Positions 59,380 to 64,000 of a stretch of DNA of 64,000 nt are shown one piece after another. The first letter of the stretch is position 1. Each line of letters starts with the position of its first letter. This stretch comes from Nomia melanderi. Lineage: Eukaryota; Arthropoda; Insecta; Hymenoptera; Halictidae. The notes under the pieces were generated by a model, which worked only from the letters and a program-made list of their open reading frames with translations, made no database searches and had not been told where the DNA came from. The DNA is taken from the NCBI RefSeq assembly GCF_051020985.1, contig NC_134999.1, positions 7,502,001 through 7,566,000 on the forward strand, written 5' to 3'. The position numbers were made by a program, and so were the translations under genes.

Positions 59380-61641
59380 CTTCCTGGCAATTCTGCCCCG
59401 ACGGAATCCAAGTTTTCCACTTTGGAAACCTGGTTTGTATAGTCTAAAGTCAATTTCGACCAAAAGTATCCCGACCTTCCCATTGTTCAGCCGGATGTAG
59501 CCTTGGTCCCTATGAGACGTCTCCCTGGTGTCCAATCACTGCTAAGTCAAATGGCTTCCCACGACCTTCCTGGCAATTCTGGCCGACGGAATCCAAGTTT
59601 TCCACTTTGGAAACCTGGTTTGAATAGTCTAAAGTCAATTTCGACTAAAAGTATCCCGTACTTCCCATCGGTCAGCCGGATGTTGCCATGGTCCCTATGA
59701 GACCTCTTCCTGGAGTCCCATCACACCTAAGTCGAATGGCTCCCCCGACCTTCTTGGCAATTCTGCCCGACGGAATCCAAGTTTTGCACTTTGGAAAACT
59801 GGATTGTATAGTCTAAAGTCAATTTCGACCAAAAGTATCGCGACCTTCCCATCGGTCAGCCGGATGTAGCTTTGGTCCCTACGAGACTTCGTCCTGGAGT
59901 CCTATCACTGCTAATTCAAATGGCTACCCCCGACCTTCCTGGCAATTCTGGCCGACGGAATCCAAGTTTTCCACTTTGGAAACCTGGATTGTTTAGTCTA
60001 AAGTCAATTTCGACCAAAAGTACCCCGACCTTCCCATCGGTCATCCGGATGTAGCCTCCGTCCCTATGAGACCTCGTCCTGGAGTCCCAACACTGCTAAG
60101 TCAAATGGCTACCCCCGACCTTCCTGGCAATTCTGCCCGACGAAATCCAAGTTTTCCACTTTGGAAACCAGGATTGTATAGTCTAAAGTCATTTTCGACC
60201 AAAAGTATCCCGGACTTCCCATGGGTCAGTCGGATGTAGCCTTCGTCCCTATGAGACATCGTCCTGGAGTCCCATCACTGCTAAGTCAAATTGCTACCCC
60301 CGACCTGCCTGGCAATTCTACCGACGGAATCCAAGTTTTGCACTTTGGAAACCTGGATTGTATAGTCTGAAGTCAATTTCGACCAATAGTATCCCGACCT
60401 ACCCATCGGTCAGCCGGATGTAGCCTTGGTCCCTATGAGACGTCTCCCTGGTGTCCAATCACACCTAAGTCAAATGGCTCCCCCGACCTTCCTGGCAATT
60501 CCGGCGGACGGAATCCAAGTTTTCCACTTTGGAAACCTGGTTTGTATAGTCTAAAGTCAATTTCGACTAAAAGTATCGAGTACTTCCCATCAGTCAGGCG
60601 GATGTAGCCTTAGTCCCTATGAGACCTCGCCCTGGTGTCCAATCACTGCTAAGTCAAATGACTACCCCCGACCTTCATGGCAATTCTGCCCGACGGAATC
60701 CAAGTTTTCCACTTTGGAAACCTGATTTGTATAGTCTAAAGTCAATTTCGAATAAAAGTATCCCGAACTTCCCATCGGTCAGCCGGATGTAGCCTTGATC
60801 CCTATGAGACCTCGTCCAGGAGTCCCATCACAGCTATGTCAAATGGCAGCTACCCCCGACATTCCTGGCTACTCTGCCCGACGGAATCCAAGTTTTCCAC
60901 TTTGGAAACCTGGCTTGTATAGTCTAAAGTCATTTTCGACCAAAAGTATGCAGACCTTCCCATCGGTCAGCCGGATGTAGCCTTGGTCCCTATGAGACCT
61001 CGTCCTGGAGACCCATCACTGCGAAGTCAAATGGCTTCCCCCGACCTTCCTGGCAATTCTGCCCGACGGAATCCAAGTTTTGCACTTTGTAAACCTGGAT
61101 CGAATAGTCTAAAGTCAATTTTGTCCAAAAGAATCCCGACTTTCCCATCGGTCAGCTGGATGTATCATTGGTCCCTGTGAGACCTCGCCCTGGTGTCCAA
61201 TCACTGCAAAGTCAAATGACTCCTCCCGACCTTCATGGCAATTCTGCCCGACGGAATCCACGTTTTCCACTTTGGCAACCTGGTTTGTATAGTCTAAAGT
61301 CATTTTCGACCAAAAGTATCCAGACCTTCCCATCGGTCAGCCGGATGTAGCCTTCGTCCCTATGAGACGTCTCCCTGGTGTCCAATCACTGCTAAGTCAA
61401 ATGGCTTCCCACGACCTTCCTGGCAATTCTGGCCGACGGAATCCAAGTTTTCCACTTTGGCGACCTGGTTTGTATAGTCTAAAGTCATTTTCGACCAAAA
61501 GTATCCAGGCCTTCCCATCGGTCAGCCGGATGTAGCCTTCGTCCCTATGAGACATCGTCCTGGAGTCCCTTCACTGATAAGTCAAATGGTTACCCCCGAC
61601 CTTCCTGGCAATTCCGGCCGACGGAATACAAGTTTTCCACT

Positions 61642-62088
61642 TTGGAAACCTGGTTTGTGCAGTCTAAAGTCAATTTCGACCAAAAGTATCCTGAACTTCT
61701 CATCGGTCAGCCGGATGTAGCCTTCGTCCCTATGAGACATCGTCCTGGAGTCCCTTCACTGATAAGTCAAATGGTTACCCCCGACCTTCCTGGCCATTCT
61801 GGCCGACGGAATCCAAGTTTTCCACTTTGGCAACCTGGTTTGTATAGCTTAAGTCATTTCCGACCAAAAGTATCCAGACCTTCCCATCGGTCAGCCGGAT
61901 GTAGCTTTGGTCACTATGAGATCTCGTCCTGGAGTCCCATCACAGCTAAGTCAAATGGCTCCCTCGACCTTCCTGGCAATTCCGGCCGACGGAATCCAAG
62001 TTTTCCACTTTGGAAACCTGGTTTGTGCAGTCTAAAGTCAATTTCGACCAAAAGTATCGCGACCTTCCCATCGGTCAGCCGGATGTAG
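61642..62088 (+). other. Longest open frame (148 codons), an indel artefact of the repeat
   Basis: This is the longest open frame in the window and spans about 2.4 monomers. It is long because the single-base loss in GCTTAAGTCATTTCC (about 61848-61860) moves the reading frame past a stop that other copies have in GTATAGTC. Its translation is pieces of the three monomer frames joined. It has no recognisable domain and no conservation pattern of a protein. I do not call it a gene. Confidence 0.88.
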
Positions 62089-64000
62089 CTTTGGTCCCTA
62101 CGAGTCTTCGTCCTGGAGTCCCATCACTGCTAATTCAAATGGCTACCCCCGGCCTTCCTGGCAATTCTGGTCGACGGAATCCAAGTTTTCCACTTTGGAA
62201 ACCTGGATTGTTTAGTCTAAAGTCAATTTCGACCAAAAGTACCCCGACCTTCCCATCGGTCATCCGGATGTAGCCTCCGTCCCTATGAGACCTCGTCCTG
62301 GAGTCCCAACACTGCTAAGTCAAATGGCTACCCCCGACCTGCCTGGCAATTCTGCCGACGGAATCCAAGTTTTGCACTTTTGAAACCTGGATTGTATAGT
62401 CTGAAGTCAATTTCGACCAATAGTATCCCGACCTACCCATCGGTCAGCCGGATGTAGCCTTGGTCCCTATGAGACGTCTCCCTGGTGTCCAATCACTGCT
62501 AAGTCAAATGGCTTCCCACGACCTTCCTGGCAATTCTGGCCGACGGAATCCAAGTTTTCCACTTTGGCAACCTGGTTTGTATAGTCTAAAGTCAATTTCG
62601 AATAAAAGTATCCCGAACTTCCCATCGGTCAGCCGGATGTAGCCTTGGTCCCTATGAGACCTCGTCCAGGTGTCCCATCACAGCTATGTCAAATGACTAC
62701 TCCCGACCTTCATGGCAATTCTGCCCGACTTAATTCAAGTTTTCCACTTTGGAAACCTGGTTTGTATAGTCCAATGTCATTTTCGACCAAAAGTATCCAG
62801 AGCTTCCCATCGGTCAGACGGATGTAGCCTTGGTCCCTATGACACCTCGCCCTGGTGTCCAATCACTGCTAAGTCAAATGGCTACCCCCGAAGTTTCTGG
62901 CAATTCTGCCCGACGGAATCCATGTTTTGCACTTTGGCAACCTGGATCGAATAGTCTAAAGTCAATTTTGTCCAAAAGAATCCCGACTTTCCCATCGGTC
63001 AGCAGGATGTAGCCTTGGAACCTATGAGACGTCGTCCTGGAGTCCCATCACTGCTATGTCAAATGACTACTCCCGACCTTCATGGCAATTCTGCCCGACG
63101 AAATCCAAGTTTTCCACTTTGGAAACCAGGATTGTATAGTCTAAAGTCATTTTCGACCAAAAGTATCCCGGAGTTCCCATGGGTCAGTCGGATGTAGCCT
63201 TCGTCCCTATGAGACATCGTCCTGGAGTCCCATCACTGCTAAGTCAAATTGCTACCCCCGACCTGCCTGGCAATTCTGCCGACGGAATCCAAGTTTTGCA
63301 CTTTGGAAACCTGGATTGTATAGTCTGAAGTCAATTTCGACCAATAGTATCCCGACCTACCCATCGGTCAGCCGGATGTAGCCTTCGTCCCTATGAGACA
63401 TCGTCCTGGAGTCCCTTCACTGATAAGTCAAATGGTTACCCCCGACCTTCCTGGCAATTCAGGCCGACGGAATACAAGTTTTCCACTTTGGAAACCTGGT
63501 TTGTATAGTCTAAAGTCATTCTCAACCAAAAGTATCCCGACCTTCCCATCGGTGAGCCGGATGTAGCCCTGGCCGCTATTCGATCTCGTCCTGGAGTCCC
63601 ATCACTGCGAAGACAAATGGCTACCCCCGACCTTCCTGGCCATTCTGGCCGACGGAATCCAAGTTTTCCACTTTGGCAACCTGGTTTGTATAGCCTAAGT
63701 CATTTCCGACCAAAAGTATCCAGACCTTCCCATAGGTCAGCCGGATGTAGCTTTGGTCACTATGAGATCTCGTCCTGGAGTCCCATCACTGCTAATTCAA
63801 ATGGCTACCCCTGACCTTCCTGGCAATTCTGCCCAACGAAATCCAAGTTTTGCACTTTGGAAACCTGGATCGTATAGTCTAAAGTCAATATCGACCAAAA
63901 GTATCCCGACCTTCCCATCGGGCAGCCGGATGTAGCCTTGGAACCTATGAGACCTCGTCCAGCAGTCCCATCACTGCTAAGTCAGATGACTACCCCCGAC

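Larger units (their letters stand above)
1..64000. repeat. Tandem satellite array, ~185-bp monomer, whole window
   Basis: Every stretch of the window reads as the same unit, with landmarks recurring in fixed order about every 185 bp: GGTCAGCCGGATGTAGCC, then CTATGAGACC, TAAGTCAAATGG, GACGGAATCCAAGTTTT, CACTTTGG, GTATAGTCTAAAGTCA, and back to GGTCAGCC. All copies point the same way. No interrupting sequence longer than a few bases was found. The consensus I tallied by hand is 42 A, 56 C, 38 G and 49 T (about 51% GC, more C than G on this strand). A monomer near nucleosome-plus-linker length in a long homogenised array is typical of eukaryotic centromeric or heterochromatic satellite. That role and the host are inferred, and I do not recognise the family. 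Confidence 0.98.
57831..64000. repeat. Satellite segment M: interleaved duplications, second part
   Basis: About 33 monomers. 57839-58160 matches 62091-62412 (offset 4,252) with GTACCCCGACC and GTCATCCGG. 58393-58760 matches 54506-54873 (offset 3,887). 59503-59700 matches 56360-56557. 59011-59379 matches 63632-64000 (offset 4,621). 61902-62132 matches 55800-56030 (offset 6,102). The right arm GCCTAAGTCATTTCCG (184 bp) occurs at about 57780 (as CTAAGCC), 59072, 61850 (as GCTTAAG) and 63693. Confidence 0.84.

Noticed and set aside
61642..62088. 148-codon open frame as a gene
   Set aside because: It is the three monomer frames spliced by a single-base loss near 61850, with the same satellite sequence throughout.
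713..63935. Hundreds of 60-87-codon open frames as a family of small proteins or one giant repeat protein
   Set aside because: They recur in register with the DNA monomer, most start at TTG, stop at the monomer's own TAG, cannot be joined because 185 is not divisible by 3, and differ mainly at amino-acid-changing sites. There is no domain, signal or regulatory context.
1..64000. CRISPR array
   Set aside because: The period is 185 bp with the whole unit repeated. There are no short repeats separated by unique spacers and no cas genes.
1..64000. Transposon-derived tandem repeat (LTR, helitron or MITE ends)
   Set aside because: No terminal repeats, target-site duplications, polypurine tract, primer-binding site or transposase-like frame were seen at monomer or block borders.
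1..64000. Bacterial, phage or toxin-system interpretation
   Set aside because: No genes of any kind. A long satellite with higher-order repeats is a eukaryotic pattern, and nothing suggests prokaryotic content.

Overview
This window is one uninterrupted tandem satellite DNA array. From the first base to the last it consists of head-to-tail copies, all in one orientation, of a monomer of about 185 bp (roughly 346 copies by 64,000/185). I see no unique flank, no interspersed transposon, no gene, no tRNA or rRNA, no CRISPR array and no operon. Base 1 falls near position 30 of the monomer and base 64000 near position 81, so the array continues beyond both ends. Monomer positions quoted here use the copy at 42663-42847 as ruler, numbered 1-185 from its GGTCAGCC.

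The organism cannot be named. A homogenised array of nucleosome-sized monomers with multi-monomer higher-order repeats is typical of eukaryotic centromeric, pericentromeric or other heterochromatic satellite. My hand-derived consensus has about 51% GC and 8 CpG where base composition predicts about 11.5 (ratio about 0.7). That is not the strong CpG depletion usual in heavily methylated vertebrate repeats. I do not recognise the family. I saw no 17-bp CENP-B-box pattern in the consensus or the common variants.

Monomers differ by a limited set of shared variants (haplotypes) that reassort between the left arm (about positions 15-75) and the right arm (about 120-180). Length classes are 185 bp (the majority), 184, 183, 186, 188 and rare 181 or 169.

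Layout: 1-2376 mixed monomers, whose first 528 bp recur at 8866-9393. 2377-5343 short-range duplications and the 188-bp monomer class, including a 558-bp three-monomer tandem repeat. 5344-6636 mixed, with a two-monomer repeat. 6637-10640 two diverged copies of a block about 14 monomers long. 10641-13845 mixed, with a nine-monomer duplication. 13846-15245 a seven-monomer duplication. 15246-26800 two copies of a 33-monomer (6,105-bp) higher-order repeat, the second rearranged. 26801-32860 a mosaic with seven- and nine-monomer duplications and segments shared with 6-11 kb. 32861-42121 three copies of a block about 14 monomers (2.59 kb) long. 42122-52840 mixed, with four-, five- and six-monomer duplications. 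52841-64000 densely interleaved duplications, the last of which runs off the window end.

The many 60-codon open frames are not genes. There is one per monomer in register with the repeat, most begin at TTG rather than ATG, each ends at a TAG inside the monomer, and 185 is not divisible by 3. The common differences between copies are mostly amino-acid-changing. The most informative content is recombinational: three places where one block copy lacks exactly one monomer that its sister has, with a hybrid monomer at the junction.
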